From UBA6059 sp964351595 (lineage in GTDB: Bacteria > Bacteroidota > Bacteroidia > Cytophagales > Cyclobacteriaceae), in NCBI GenBank assembly GCA_964351595.1, contig CAYGOT010000003.1, positions 72,185 to 136,184 on the forward strand: a stretch of 64,000 bases of DNA, given 5' to 3'. How positions within the stretch are numbered: the first letter of the stretch is position 1; each line of letters opens with the position of its first letter. The notes below the pieces were generated by a model. It saw nothing but the letters and a program-made list of their open reading frames with translations. It was not told the DNA's origin and did no database searches. Position numbers and translations under genes: made by a program. Positions 8,432-17,623 of the stretch are shown piece after piece.

Positions 8432-8786
8432 TTCTTAAACTTCAGACGGGCTTTCACCACAAGTAACCGATTGACCATCGTGACTCCTATTCTCAAATTC
8501 TGATAAAGGCCTGGCAATAGGTTATTCTACTAAAAGCCCTTATGATCTGTAAGTAATCCCCCTATGCCACATGTACGATATTCTTAATATAGTACTATTC
8601 ACAGCTCTTTCATTTTGAAAGTTCTTCAAATAAAAGTATCCTTGTTACAGCCTTGATAAAAGGTTCGACCAGCTATGTATTATTTTTTCCATATTGATAA
8701 AGTGGGCGAAAACTGTTCCCACAGACCTAGTTCATCCTCTTGTCTAGGCCCTACCTCTACTTCTTCATTTCTTAAATTCATTGCAC
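8432..8786. other. Gene-free upstream region of the siaB operon
   Basis: 355 bp with no convincing ORF, RNA or strong hairpin on either strand. It must hold the promoter of the signalling operon that starts at 8787, but no clear TTTG / TAnnTTTG pair could be fixed. Confidence 0.5.
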
Positions 8787-9377
8787 ATGTTACCGAATCT
8801 TAGGTCATACAAGAATATCTATGACAACAATATCATCTTGATGCACAAGGGTGAACTGACTTTTGATTTAGTCACCTCTCTGATAGAAACTCTCGAGGGG
8901 AGAGTTAATACCATAGAGCCAGACCGAAAAATCCAGCGGGTGTTTTACAGTGTCGTCACCGAGTGTATCCAAAACCTATATTACCACATGGATGAAGTGC
9001 GCGATGAGGACGTGATCAACACTTATGATTCAAGATCAGGGTTGATTTTAGTGATGGCCCGAAAGCGATTCTTCAGAGTACTAACCGGCAATTTTATTCC
9101 TAACTACAGGATACCTGCCCTTCAGAGCAGTCTGGATAAAATCAATGCCATGGACTATGACGAGCTGCGCGATTATTATAAGGAGATACTGAGTGACGGT
9201 AAGTATTCTGAAAAAGGAACGGCTGGACTTGGGTTCGTAGAGATTGCCAAAAAAACCAAAAGTCAGCTTCAATGCAGTTTTCAGCAGATAACAGATGAAT
9301 ATTCATATTTCACTTTTCAAGTCAGAATATCAAGAGTTTTAAAATCCACCCAAACTAAATCAAGAGTAATGGCCTAA
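8787..9377 (+). CDS. siaB: SiaB-family protein kinase (GHKL-like), copy 1
   Basis: 196 residues from the ATG at 8787. It has the reduced GHKL fold of the SiaB kinases (DUF6272): an N-box TECIQN (58-63) and a G-box KGTAGLG (143-149). In Pseudomonas SiaB phosphorylates the SiaC phosphoprotein on Thr/Ser and the PP2C phosphatase SiaA reverses this. Here the gene is two bases before siaC and leads an operon with a histidine kinase and a receiver-phosphatase. A second pair lies at 20008-20970. It probably acts in the cytosol. Confidence 0.85.
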   Translation: MLPNLRSYKNIYDNNIILMHKGELTFDLVTSLIETLEGRVNTIEPDRKIQRVFYSVVTECIQNLYYHMDEVRDEDVINTYDSRSGLILVMARKRFFRVLTGNFIPNYRIPALQSSLDKINAMDYDELRDYYKEILSDGKYSEKGTAGLGFVEIAKKTKSQLQCSFQQITDEYSYFTFQVRISRVLKSTQTKSRVMA

Positions 9378-9379
9378 AG

Positions 9380-9784
9380 ATGGAAATAGAATCAACCACA
9401 GCTATGGAGAGTTACATATTGGAATCAACAAGAGTAAGCCCGCAAATCAGGTTTATCCCTGAAGAGGGTTTGCTCGAGCTTAGAGGCAGATCGAGCCCCG
9501 AGCATCCTCTCCAGTTATACCAGCCTCTGATAGATAAATTGGATCAATATGTCTGCAATGGCAGCCAAGCCCTAATCATCAACTTCGAACTGGATTATTT
9601 CAACACAAGCAGTTCAAAGTGCATTTACGAACTGCTTAAAAAGGCGGGCAAAATGTTTGAAATGGGGAAAGCTTTGACCGTCAACTGGTACTATGAAGAA
9701 GATGATGAAGATATGATGGAGCAGGGCGAAGACTTCTCCGACCTCTTGGATATAGTATTCAATTTTAAGGAAGTCGAATACTAA
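9380..9784 (+). CDS. siaC: SiaC-family regulatory phosphoprotein (DUF1987), copy 1
   Basis: 134 residues. The family signature with the phosphorylated Thr/Ser loop is seen as YFNTSSSK, placing the likely phosphosite at Thr76. The N-terminal half has the STRVSPQIRF and LELRGRSSPE strands; the C-terminus is strongly acidic. It is expected to be modified by the adjacent SiaB kinase and dephosphorylated by the PP2C protein at 12182. In Pseudomonas SiaC binds a diguanylate cyclase (SiaD); no such gene is in this window, so the target here is unknown. Confidence 0.85.
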   Translation: MEIESTTAMESYILESTRVSPQIRFIPEEGLLELRGRSSPEHPLQLYQPLIDKLDQYVCNGSQALIINFELDYFNTSSSKCIYELLKKAGKMFEMGKALTVNWYYEEDDEDMMEQGEDFSDLLDIVFNFKEVEY

Positions 9785-9825
9785 CCCAACCAACCAAAAT
9801 CAAATTATATATTAAATGATCAGCT

Positions 9826-12168
9826 ATGAAAAAGGATTTATTAATGAGAGCATACGTCGTGACCGTTGTGCTGATTTTCGCCATCGTGGTGTTAGGTCAG
9901 CTCATTGGCCAAGACGCTTTTAACACTCAACAAAATGACATTAGATCAGTCTCTTTGGCTAGAAAAGAAGCTACCCTGTCACAAGAGATTTCTAAGTCTG
10001 CTCTATCTATGGAGTTCGCCAACACCGAGGCGAAGTTCAACTCTTTGAGGGAACGAATACTGGAGGCCAGCAAGGAATTGGAACAGATTCACACTGCGCT
10101 TCAAGTCCGTGATGGAAGTCTAGACCTTGATGTTACACCGAATCCCGTAGAGGTAGAAGAGCTCTTCAGCGGCATAAGAACCTACTACCAAGCGATCATT
10201 ACTGCCTCGGACAACCTGGCTAACCTCCAATGGACGGATGATGAGAGAACAAAGCTCGTAACGATCAGAACTTCCATCAACTCGATTCTCAATACCGAGA
10301 CACAGTTTATGAATTACATCGATAGGATTGTGGCTGAATACGAAGCACAATTCCAATCGCACGAGACTGGACTTGGTACCTATGAGTTTGTGCTCTTTGG
10401 TGCTCTTGTTGGACTCCTTCTTCTGCAGGCGTTCATGATCTTCAAACCAGCGGTCAACCTGGCCAACAAGAACTTCCTCTCGGCAAACGCGGCATTCCAA
10501 AGACTAAAGAAGTCCGAGCGTGAGATTAGGAAGTCTACAGAAAGACAGCTGGAAATTAATGAGAACCTTATTTTGACTCAGCGGGCAGTAAAAAGGAAAA
10601 ACAGACAGCTTCAAGAATCAGAAAAAGAACTCCTAAAACGAACAGAAGAACAAATCAAAGCGAATGAAAGGCTTATAGCCGCTCAGGCTCAGTTGGAGGA
10701 ATCTCTTGAGAAACAAAAATCAATTAACAACGAGCTGATCAAGGCACGAGAGTCCGCACAAGTCAATGAAGAACGCCTGGATGCTGCGATAAGAGGTGCC
10801 AAGGATGGTATCTGGGATTGGAACCTGGTCACAAATGAGGTGTATTTCTCTCCTCAGTATAAGCAAATGCTAGGATTCGAGGATCACGAGATGGCCAGTG
10901 ACTTCTCTGAGTGGGAGTCAAAGATACACCCAGAAGATCTCCCTGTCGCTCAACAAAAGGTGGATGAATACCTGAGTGGAGCGAGTGATACCTACGAATA
11001 CGAATTTAGAATGCAACACAAGGATGGTCACTATTTGTGGATTGTCACCAGAGGTGCTACCGTGAAAGATAGCTCGGGTAAGCCAGTCCGCTTTGCAGGA
11101 TCTCATACTAACATCACCCAGCGTAAGTTGAACGAAGAAAAAATCAATAATTTCAACGTGCAACTTCAAGAGTCCGAGGATAGGATGAGAAGTATTGCCG
11201 AAGAGCAGTTGGAGGTAAGCGAAAGAATGATCGTGGCAGAACGCAAACTGCAGCGCACTCTGGAACAGGAAAAGAAGAGTAAGGAGGAGCTTGCGAAAAC
11301 ACTCGAATACCTTAAAGGAACGCAATCTCAGCTCGTACAATCAGAGAAAATGGCCTCACTTGGTCAGTTGACGGCTGGTATAGCCCATGAGATCAACAAC
11401 CCTATCAACTTCGTCTATAATGGTATTGACACACTTAAAATGTCCTTTGACGAGCTGTTAGTGATACTTGAGAAGTACAATGAGCTTGACAAAACCGACA
11501 ATATCGAAGAGGTGATGGCGGAGATCAAGGAGTTGAAAGACGAATACGTCTTTGACGAACTCTTAGTGGATATTCAAGAGTTGGTATCTGACATTAAGAA
11601 AGGTGCCGTGCGAACCATTGAAATCGTAAAGGGCTTGAGGGTCTTCTCCCGTCTTGATGAGGAGGAAATGAAAACGGCGAATGTAAATGAGTCCATAGAT
11701 GCTACTTTAATCCTGCTCAAAAACAAGACTAAGAATAGGCTTGAGGTCAAGAAGTATTATGATGAGACTATCGATGAGATCAACTGCTTCCCCGGTCAGT
11801 TAAACCAGGTATTCATGAACATTCTCAATAATGCTATCCAGGCCATACCCGAGGAGCGTAAAGATGGAAAACTTGAAATCTATACTGAAAACCAGGAAGA
11901 GCATGTGATGATACGGATCAAAGACAATGGAAAGGGCATGTCTGAGCAGGTGAAGAAGAGAATCTTCGAACCATTCTTCACTACCAAGGAAGTGGGAATT
12001 GGTACAGGCTTAGGAATGTCTATCTCCTACGGTATCGTCGAAAAGCATGGTGGTAACATCTATGTTAACAGCGAAGAAGGAAAAGGAACCGAATTCTCGA
12101 TACAGATTCCTAAAAACCTCGAGGAGAAAGAGGAGAAGTCCACTGAGAAAGAAGAAATCAAAGAATAG
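9826..12168 (+). CDS. Hybrid-less sensor histidine kinase with PilJ-like sensor and PAS domain
   Basis: 780 residues. Membrane segments at about 8-26 and 188-206 enclose a periplasmic four-helix region whose start (RKEATLSQEISKSA, about 46-59) resembles the PilJ/type IV chemoreceptor sensor. Then come a coiled coil (about 225-315), a PAS/PAC domain (about 314-435), a second coiled coil, a HisKA domain with phospho-His521 (IAHEINNP), and a HATPase with N-box NILNNAIQ, G1 DNGKGM and FFTTKEVGIGTGLG. It probably phosphorylates the receiver of the protein encoded 13 bp downstream. The ligand is unknown. Confidence 0.9.
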   Translation: MKKDLLMRAYVVTVVLIFAIVVLGQLIGQDAFNTQQNDIRSVSLARKEATLSQEISKSALSMEFANTEAKFNSLRERILEASKELEQIHTALQVRDGSLDLDVTPNPVEVEELFSGIRTYYQAIITASDNLANLQWTDDERTKLVTIRTSINSILNTETQFMNYIDRIVAEYEAQFQSHETGLGTYEFVLFGALVGLLLLQAFMIFKPAVNLANKNFLSANAAFQRLKKSEREIRKSTERQLEINENLILTQRAVKRKNRQLQESEKELLKRTEEQIKANERLIAAQAQLEESLEKQKSINNELIKARESAQVNEERLDAAIRGAKDGIWDWNLVTNEVYFSPQYKQMLGFEDHEMASDFSEWESKIHPEDLPVAQQKVDEYLSGASDTYEYEFRMQHKDGHYLWIVTRGATVKDSSGKPVRFAGSHTNITQRKLNEEKINNFNVQLQESEDRMRSIAEEQLEVSERMIVAERKLQRTLEQEKKSKEELAKTLEYLKGTQSQLVQSEKMASLGQLTAGIAHEINNPINFVYNGIDTLKMSFDELLVILEKYNELDKTDNIEEVMAEIKELKDEYVFDELLVDIQELVSDIKKGAVRTIEIVKGLRVFSRLDEEEMKTANVNESIDATLILLKNKTKNRLEVKKYYDETIDEINCFPGQLNQVFMNILNNAIQAIPEERKDGKLEIYTENQEEHVMIRIKDNGKGMSEQVKKRIFEPFFTTKEVGIGTGLGMSISYGIVEKHGGNIYVNSEEGKGTEFSIQIPKNLEEKEEKSTEKEEIKE

Positions 12169-12181
12169 ATCTACGTAGAAA

Positions 12182-13471
12182 ATGGAAAATACAGAATTTG
12201 ATTTAGTGGCTACTGTTAGCCGTCCTACGAAGGTTAAGACCAATACCATTCTCTACGTCGACGATGAAGAGAGTAACCTGCGCATCTTCAGAATGGCCTT
12301 CAAGAGACATTACAATGTACTCACGGCCATCAATGGATTTGATGCTATAGAAATACTTCGTGCCAATGACGTGCAGCTGATCATCACGGATCAGAAGATG
12401 CCCGAGATGACCGGAACTGAGCTACTGGAAAAGCTGCTACCGGAGTTTCCGGATGTCATTAGGATCATCCTCACAGGCTTTGCAGACATTGAGGCCATAG
12501 TGAAAGCTGTCAATCGGTGCGGTATCTACAAGTACATCACCAAGCCCTGGGATAAGGGCGAGATGAAACTGACCATTGACAAGGCCTTGGAATCATACGA
12601 GTTGAAGAAAGAGAAGACCTCTCTTGTCACCAAGCTCGAGGAGATGAATGCCAATCTGGAAGACAAAGTTGAGGAGCGTACCCGAGAGCTCGAGGAGGCT
12701 AACCGACGCATGACCGATAGTATTCACTACGCACATACTATTCAGAACACCCTCCTACCGAAAATTGAGGTGATGAAGGAGTCTTTTGAAGACTGCTTCG
12801 TCCTGTATCGTCCTCTCGATATAGTGAGTGGTGATTTCTACTGGTATCGCAGGGTTAAAGATAAGAAGGACGACCTGACGTTTGTGGCATCTGTTGACTG
12901 CACGGGACATGGTGTTCCCGGGGCGCTTATGAGTATGTTGGGTGAATCTATGCTCAAACATATCGTCCTGGATAAGAAATATTACGAACCAGAGGTCATC
13001 GTAAATGAGCTCAACGCAGAAATCGAAGAGCTGCTCAACCAGCACGATGAAGAGAATCACCATGGGATGGATATTTCTTTGGTCGTGATCGACCACAATA
13101 AGAAGAAAATGAGCTTCAGTGGTGCCAGACAAGATTTGGTTCTAGTCCGAAACGGAGAGCTCGAAACCATCAAAGGCGAAAGATTTTCAATCGGTGGCTT
13201 TGCAGAGGAGACGAAAGAAGCAAAACAGCATACTATCGAACTAGACAGCAAATTGACCTATTACCTGTTTTCGGATGGGTTTAAGGATCAGTTTGGAGGT
13301 GAAGATTACAAAAAATTTGGTCCTGCAAGACTTAAACAACTTCTTTTGGAAATCAGTAGCAAACCCATGCACGAGCAGCAGGAAATACTAGAACAAACGC
13401 TCGACCAATGGGTTGGTGAAGAAGTAAGAATTGATGATGTCCTACTGATGGGCTTTACTCTTAACCCTTAA
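12182..13471 (+). CDS. Response regulator with C-terminal PP2C (SpoIIE-type) phosphatase
   Basis: 429 residues. The receiver domain (about 22-135) has the acidic pair at Asp27-Asp28, phosphoacceptor Asp70 (LIITDQKMPEMTG) and Lys121. A coiled-coil linker (about 136-185) leads to a SpoIIE/PP2C phosphatase domain (about 185-429) with metal-binding acids at Asp217 (SGDFYW) and Asp239 (DCTGHGVPGA). It is the likely counterpart of SiaA, with a receiver replacing the membrane sensor, so phosphorylation by the upstream kinase would gate dephosphorylation of SiaC. This pairing is inferred from gene order. Confidence 0.9.
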   Translation: MENTEFDLVATVSRPTKVKTNTILYVDDEESNLRIFRMAFKRHYNVLTAINGFDAIEILRANDVQLIITDQKMPEMTGTELLEKLLPEFPDVIRIILTGFADIEAIVKAVNRCGIYKYITKPWDKGEMKLTIDKALESYELKKEKTSLVTKLEEMNANLEDKVEERTRELEEANRRMTDSIHYAHTIQNTLLPKIEVMKESFEDCFVLYRPLDIVSGDFYWYRRVKDKKDDLTFVASVDCTGHGVPGALMSMLGESMLKHIVLDKKYYEPEVIVNELNAEIEELLNQHDEENHHGMDISLVVIDHNKKKMSFSGARQDLVLVRNGELETIKGERFSIGGFAEETKEAKQHTIELDSKLTYYLFSDGFKDQFGGEDYKKFGPARLKQLLLEISSKPMHEQQEILEQTLDQWVGEEVRIDDVLLMGFTLNP

Positions 13472-13482
13472 TCCTTCAGAAC

Positions 13483-13719
13483 ATGAATGTGAAAGCTATA
13501 GATTTTAAAAAGTGGTGTGTCGACAACATTAGTCCTCTTGCTTGGAGTCGCTTAGTGTTGAATGTCCTACCGGAATTAAGACAGCTGGGTCACAATCTCA
13601 GTGATATAGAAAACCCATCAGAGGAACTCACCCTGGGTGAGAAGGAATTGAAAGCCCTTGAAAAAGCGATGAATGCGCTCTACGAAATGGAACTACCTGC
13701 CGAAGTAGTGAGTGCCTAA
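13483..13719 (+). CDS. Small protein of unknown function in the sia operon
   Basis: 78 residues, starting 12 bp after the phosphatase gene, so probably in the same transcript. It is soluble, mostly helical, with no signal peptide; it has a Trp-rich N-terminus (KKWCVDN, PLAWSR) and an acidic helical C-terminal half. No known family is recognised. Its position suggests an accessory or target of the SiaB/SiaC switch. It carries one CCTACCGG octamer (13566-13573). Confidence 0.7.
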   Translation: MNVKAIDFKKWCVDNISPLAWSRLVLNVLPELRQLGHNLSDIENPSEELTLGEKELKALEKAMNALYEMELPAEVVSA

Positions 13720-13727
13720 AATGAACC

Positions 13728-13774
13728 ACTAGGAGGCGTGCTCGACCAGTCGGGTCTTTGCACGTCACCCTAGT
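13728..13774. terminator. Imperfect inverted repeat between convergent genes
   Basis: ACTAGG (13728-13733) pairs with CCTAGT (13769-13774), and the inner GCGTGC/GCACGT segments extend the stem with one wobble pair. No T-run follows, so a terminator role for the convergent genes is only suggested. The right arm includes the stop codon of the oxidoreductase gene. Confidence 0.3.
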
Positions 13775-15251
13775 ATCTTACCACCTTTACTTCACGGTTT
13801 GTACAACATACAAATCTCATCGCTTCCCTCATTACCGATGGCTTCAGCATAGACTTGTTAAGCAAAATCCTCACACACTCCTGTATTCCTTCTATGATCG
13901 ATGGATGAGGATGAATCAGTTCGGCCAGCTCCTCAATACCTTTATTCATTGAGATCAGTAATGCCACCGCCTGTATGGCACTGGAAGCATGCTCACCAAC
14001 CACACGCATTCCGAGGATCTTCATTTCATCGTCATCTGTGACAATGATCTTTATAAATCCTTGCGTATTGCGCATTGCGATAGCTCTCGAAATACAACCA
14101 TAGTCCAGACTGACCATCTTGTAATCCATATCAAGCTCCTGGCATTTGATCTCGTTAAGCCCTACTCCGGCTACCTCCGGAGCAAGAAACATGATGGTGG
14201 AGATGTTTTCATAGACCAAATCTCTCGATGGCTCGCCAAATATCCTTTCCACTGCATAGCGTCCTTCAAGCTCTCCTACATTCACCAGTGCTATATCAGC
14301 AGTGATATCCCCTACTGCATATATATTGGATACTGAGGTCTGAGTTTTATCATCCTTTATACCGCGCTGATCAATTTCAAGTCCCAGACTATCGTCAAAT
14401 AGGTTTTCATAGTTGGGTACTCTACCTACGGATACCAGTGCTTTTTCTACCCTGAATTCTTCCTTCGAACCATCGTTGTATTCAAGAGTGTAGACCACAA
14501 TCCCACCTTCCGTACGCATATCGATAAGCCTGGAATTTCTATGAATCAATACCCCTTTTTCTTCGAGATTCTTTTCGATGATGCTCACAACATCCTCATC
14601 TTCGAAAGGCAGTATGCGATCACCTTTATCAATTAGATGAACTTTCGTCTGCCCAAAGTTTGAAAAGATGGTCGCAAACTCACAACCAATGACACCAGCA
14701 CCCAAAATGACCATACTTTTAGGAAAGGCCTCCAGTTTGTCAATGCCGTCGCTGGTCAAAATGATGTCCTCGTCAATGGGAATATTGGGTAATTTTCTTG
14801 GTCGGCTACCGGTAGCGAGAATGATGTAGTCGGCAGACACCTGCTCCTTCTCTTGCCCAGCAGAAATCTCTATGTCGTTCTTTGACAGCAGTTTGGCGAC
14901 ACCCTTTTTGAAATGAAATTCTCCTTTCCCACCGTTCAGGTTGAGATTATTCATATGATGCTCCAGCATGCTCATCCGCTCTTGTGCGGCCATGCGCACT
15001 ACGGTCTTGAGCTTAGGGAAGCTGTAGAGCGGATCATCAAGGTTAAAGGATCGACTGCTCTTTCGAAACTGAAAGGCCTCACGCGACATCTCCCACCATG
15101 TTTTGCTGGTAAGCGCCCCATGGTGAATGCCCGCACCCCCTAGAAGATTCTTTTCTACGAGCAACACTTTCTTATTAAAGTCTATGGCTCGCATAGCCGA
15201 CGCATAGCCGGAGGGACCGCCTCCGATTATACACACATCATATTTTTCCAT
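13770..15251 (-). CDS. Dihydrolipoamide dehydrogenase-like flavoprotein lacking the redox disulfide
   Basis: 493 residues with the class I pyridine nucleotide-disulfide oxidoreductase layout: FAD motif IIGGGPSGYASA (8-19), NAD(P) motif LGAGVIGCEFA, FAD motif IYAVGDIT, and a dimerisation domain with His449 and Glu454 (HPHPSIIE), the catalytic dyad of Lpd. The segment that normally reads GGTCxxxxC is GGAGIHHGALTSK, so both redox cysteines are replaced (Gly41, Ala46). It therefore cannot do normal lipoamide dehydrogenase chemistry. It may be a transhydrogenase-like (SthA-type) or other NAD(P)H oxidoreductase. Confidence 0.85.
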   Translation of the reverse strand: MEKYDVCIIGGGPSGYASAMRAIDFNKKVLLVEKNLLGGAGIHHGALTSKTWWEMSREAFQFRKSSRSFNLDDPLYSFPKLKTVVRMAAQERMSMLEHHMNNLNLNGGKGEFHFKKGVAKLLSKNDIEISAGQEKEQVSADYIILATGSRPRKLPNIPIDEDIILTSDGIDKLEAFPKSMVILGAGVIGCEFATIFSNFGQTKVHLIDKGDRILPFEDEDVVSIIEKNLEEKGVLIHRNSRLIDMRTEGGIVVYTLEYNDGSKEEFRVEKALVSVGRVPNYENLFDDSLGLEIDQRGIKDDKTQTSVSNIYAVGDITADIALVNVGELEGRYAVERIFGEPSRDLVYENISTIMFLAPEVAGVGLNEIKCQELDMDYKMVSLDYGCISRAIAMRNTQGFIKIIVTDDDEMKILGMRVVGEHASSAIQAVALLISMNKGIEELAELIHPHPSIIEGIQECVRILLNKSMLKPSVMREAMRFVCCTNREVKVVRY

Positions 15252-15292
15252 TTGCCCAGGTTAAGTTTAAAAAACCTTTCCTTAGCCGGTTG

Positions 15293-16234
15293 TTAGCTTT
15301 TATTCGGTAGGTGCACTGCGGCCATCATACATCTGGCACTACCCCCACCTATATTTTCAATAGTGGATATATCTACCCACAATGGTTTTGCATATTTCTC
15401 TATCTGATCAATCTGCTCTTTCCGCATAGCGTCAAACGCGCTCTTAGACATAACCAGGTGTAACTGATCTTTGGCATTTCTTACCTCCAGCATGTTCCCG
15501 GCGAAGTTTGCCAGTTGATCAAAATCAATATCGATAATTTCCAAACCATCTGCCGCGAAAGTGTCTACCAATTTTTTCTTTTGCACCTCATCCTTAACAG
15601 AATCCATGCAGATCACGACATAGCCGGTACCTAGCGCCATCATGACATTGGTGTGATAAATAGGTACGCCGTTCAGGTCTGACGCTTCAAACAACACTGC
15701 TTCATAGCCCAGTGATGTGCAAACCTCATCAAAGAGCGCTTCATCCGTTCTCGTAGATATGCAAGCATACCCCTTGCCGTGGATATAATCAAATATGATA
15801 CTTCCTGTACCTTCCAGGAATCGATTTTTTGACTCAAACTCGCTCAGATCACGAACTGTATTGATTTCAAAATTTGATCCAAGAAGATCCAATACTTTGG
15901 TGTCCTTTTCCAGTCGTCGATTGGGTGACTCCATGGGGTAGATGATCACCTGGCCGTTTTCATGAAAGCTTATCCAGTTGTTTGGAAACACCGAATCTGT
16001 CCGGTCTGGATGATATTCCTCCTCATGGACTACTACATTAATAGCATGATCACGAAGTTTAGCAACAAACCCATCAAATTCCTTTTTGGCAAGCTTCGAA
16101 ACCTCCTGTTCGGAATGTTCACTGTCAATGCTCTGAAAGGCATTGGATTCTGCGGTCTGCTCATTATAGCCAAAATTGGCTGGTCTGACCATCAGAATGG
16201 TCGATCCGCTTTGGGTAATGTTCGTTACTGTCAT
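15293..16234 (-). CDS. ctlX: Arginine deiminase-fold hydrolase, CtlX-type (citrulline/arginine)
   Basis: 313 residues of the guanidino-modifying superfamily. Visible features are VRPANFGYN near the start, VFPNNWISFH with the substrate-binding Asn/Asp region, catalytic His in YHTNVMMALG, and the nucleophile Cys in GGGSARCMMAAVHLP at the C-terminus. This arrangement matches proteins annotated as citrulline utilisation hydrolase CtlX. It would hydrolyse a ureido or guanidino group in the cytosol; citrulline as substrate is taken from the family. It stands between the flavoprotein and his genes, 38 bp downstream of hisIE. Confidence 0.8.
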   Translation of the reverse strand: MTVTNITQSGSTILMVRPANFGYNEQTAESNAFQSIDSEHSEQEVSKLAKKEFDGFVAKLRDHAINVVVHEEEYHPDRTDSVFPNNWISFHENGQVIIYPMESPNRRLEKDTKVLDLLGSNFEINTVRDLSEFESKNRFLEGTGSIIFDYIHGKGYACISTRTDEALFDEVCTSLGYEAVLFEASDLNGVPIYHTNVMMALGTGYVVICMDSVKDEVQKKKLVDTFAADGLEIIDIDFDQLANFAGNMLEVRNAKDQLHLVMSKSAFDAMRKEQIDQIEKYAKPLWVDISTIENIGGGSARCMMAAVHLPNKS

Positions 16235-16272
16235 CTAGTCCTTAAAGTAGAAAAATATTTACAAAACACAAG

Positions 16273-16869
16273 TTACTTGTGCCGCTTCATGAGCACCTTG
16301 ATTACATCTTGCAGTTTGAAGCCCTTGGCCTGTAAGAGCACCATGTAGTGAAAGAGTAAGTCGGCCGCCTCGTTGAGGAAAAGCTCTTTGTCATCGTCTT
16401 TCGCTTCGATGACCATTTCCACAGCCTCTTCGCCTACTTTCTGAGCTACTTTGTTGATGCCCTTTGCCATCAACGCCGCGGTGTACGATTTTTCATTTGG
16501 GTTTTTGATCCTATCGGCAATGATGGACTCAAGATGATCAAGGAAGTTGGTAGTCGTCGAATTATCCTCATTGAAGCAAGTGTCAGCTCCTGTATGACAA
16601 ACCGGCCCATGAGGTATGGCTTTGATGAGCAGCGTATCGTTATCACAATCTACTGCCAGACTCACCAGGTCTAGGAAATTACCCGATTCCTCACCTTTTA
16701 CCCACAGCCTACCCTTGGAGCGGCTATAAAAAGTCACTTGTCCAGTCTCTTTTGTTTTGGCGACTGCCGCCTCATTCATATAGCCAAGCATCAACACTTT
16801 ACCCGATAGGTGATCCTGCACGATCGCTGGTACTAGCCCCTCACCTTTCTTAAAATCTATGTCCTTCAT
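16273..16869 (-). CDS. hisI: Bifunctional phosphoribosyl-AMP cyclohydrolase / phosphoribosyl-ATP pyrophosphatase
   Basis: 198 residues, the normal length of a HisIE fusion. The N-terminal HisI domain (about 1-110) has LMLGYMNEAA, SRSKGRLWVKGE, the metal-binding DCDNDTLL and CHTGADTCF. The C-terminal HisE domain (about 115-198) has KVGEEAVEMVIEA and EAADLLFHYMVLL. It carries out steps 2 and 3 of histidine synthesis. It overlaps hisF by four bases (ATGA) and is the last gene of a hisH-hisA-hisF-hisIE cluster. Confidence 0.95.
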   Translation of the reverse strand: MKDIDFKKGEGLVPAIVQDHLSGKVLMLGYMNEAAVAKTKETGQVTFYSRSKGRLWVKGEESGNFLDLVSLAVDCDNDTLLIKAIPHGPVCHTGADTCFNEDNSTTTNFLDHLESIIADRIKNPNEKSYTAALMAKGINKVAQKVGEEAVEMVIEAKDDDKELFLNEAADLLFHYMVLLQAKGFKLQDVIKVLMKRHK

Positions 16870-17621
16870 ATTCTAGTCAAAATATCATTTTCTGATAAGT
16901 ACTTTTTAAGTTCTAATATCGGTATTTCCTTAAAATGAAAAATACTCGCTGCTAGTGCTGCATCTGCCTTTCCTTCCGTAAAAACCGTTTTAAAATGCTC
17001 CTTCTTGCCACCACCGCCAGAAGCAATCACGGGTATGTTGACGCTACACGAGACTTCAGCAGTCAACTCGTTGGCAAACCCTTGCTTAGTACCATCATGA
17101 TCCATGGAGGTGAGCAGTAGCTCTCCGGCTCCTCGATCTTCAACCTCTTTCACCCAGGCCATCGTCTTCAACTCTGTCGGAACGCTTCCACCATGCGTGT
17201 GTACGAGGTGTTGCCCATCCACGAATCTGGTATCAACCGCAACAACGATACACTGAGAACCAAACTCTCCGGCCAATCGATCTATTAGTGATGGATCCTT
17301 TACAGCAGAGGAGTTGATGGAGACCTTATCAGCACCCGCACTGAGCAGTGCGGATACATCTTCGATGCTGGAGATGCCACCGCCTACCGTAAATGGTATA
17401 TTGACTACCGCTGAAACACGATTCACCAGATCGATCAGGGTCTTTCTTTTTTCTAATGTGGCGGTGATGTCGAGAAAGACGAGCTCGTCAGCCATCTCAC
17501 TAGCGTAAATAGCACCTAGCTCTACCGGATCACCGGCATCACGCAGCTCAACGAAGTTTACTCCTTTCACGGTACGTCCGTTTTTTACGTCCAGGCACGG
17601 AATGATTCTTTTAGTCAGCAT
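16866..17621 (-). CDS. hisF: Imidazole glycerol phosphate synthase cyclase subunit HisF
   Basis: 251 residues with a complete (beta/alpha)8 barrel: RIIPCLDVKNGRTVKGVNF with catalytic Asp11, the phosphate-binding GGGISS and ASGGGG motifs, and VVAVDTRF with the second catalytic Asp. It works with HisH to make imidazole glycerol phosphate and AICAR. It starts 2 bp after hisA and overlaps hisIE. Confidence 0.95.
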   Translation of the reverse strand: MLTKRIIPCLDVKNGRTVKGVNFVELRDAGDPVELGAIYASEMADELVFLDITATLEKRKTLIDLVNRVSAVVNIPFTVGGGISSIEDVSALLSAGADKVSINSSAVKDPSLIDRLAGEFGSQCIVVAVDTRFVDGQHLVHTHGGSVPTELKTMAWVKEVEDRGAGELLLTSMDHDGTKQGFANELTAEVSCSVNIPVIASGGGGKKEHFKTVFTEGKADAALAASIFHFKEIPILELKKYLSENDILTRI

Positions 17622-17623
17622 AT

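Noticed and set aside
8432..8786. Small ORFs and promoter pairs before siaB
   Set aside because: No frame with plausible composition and no TTTG / TAnnTTTG pair at proper spacing; reported only as gene-free.
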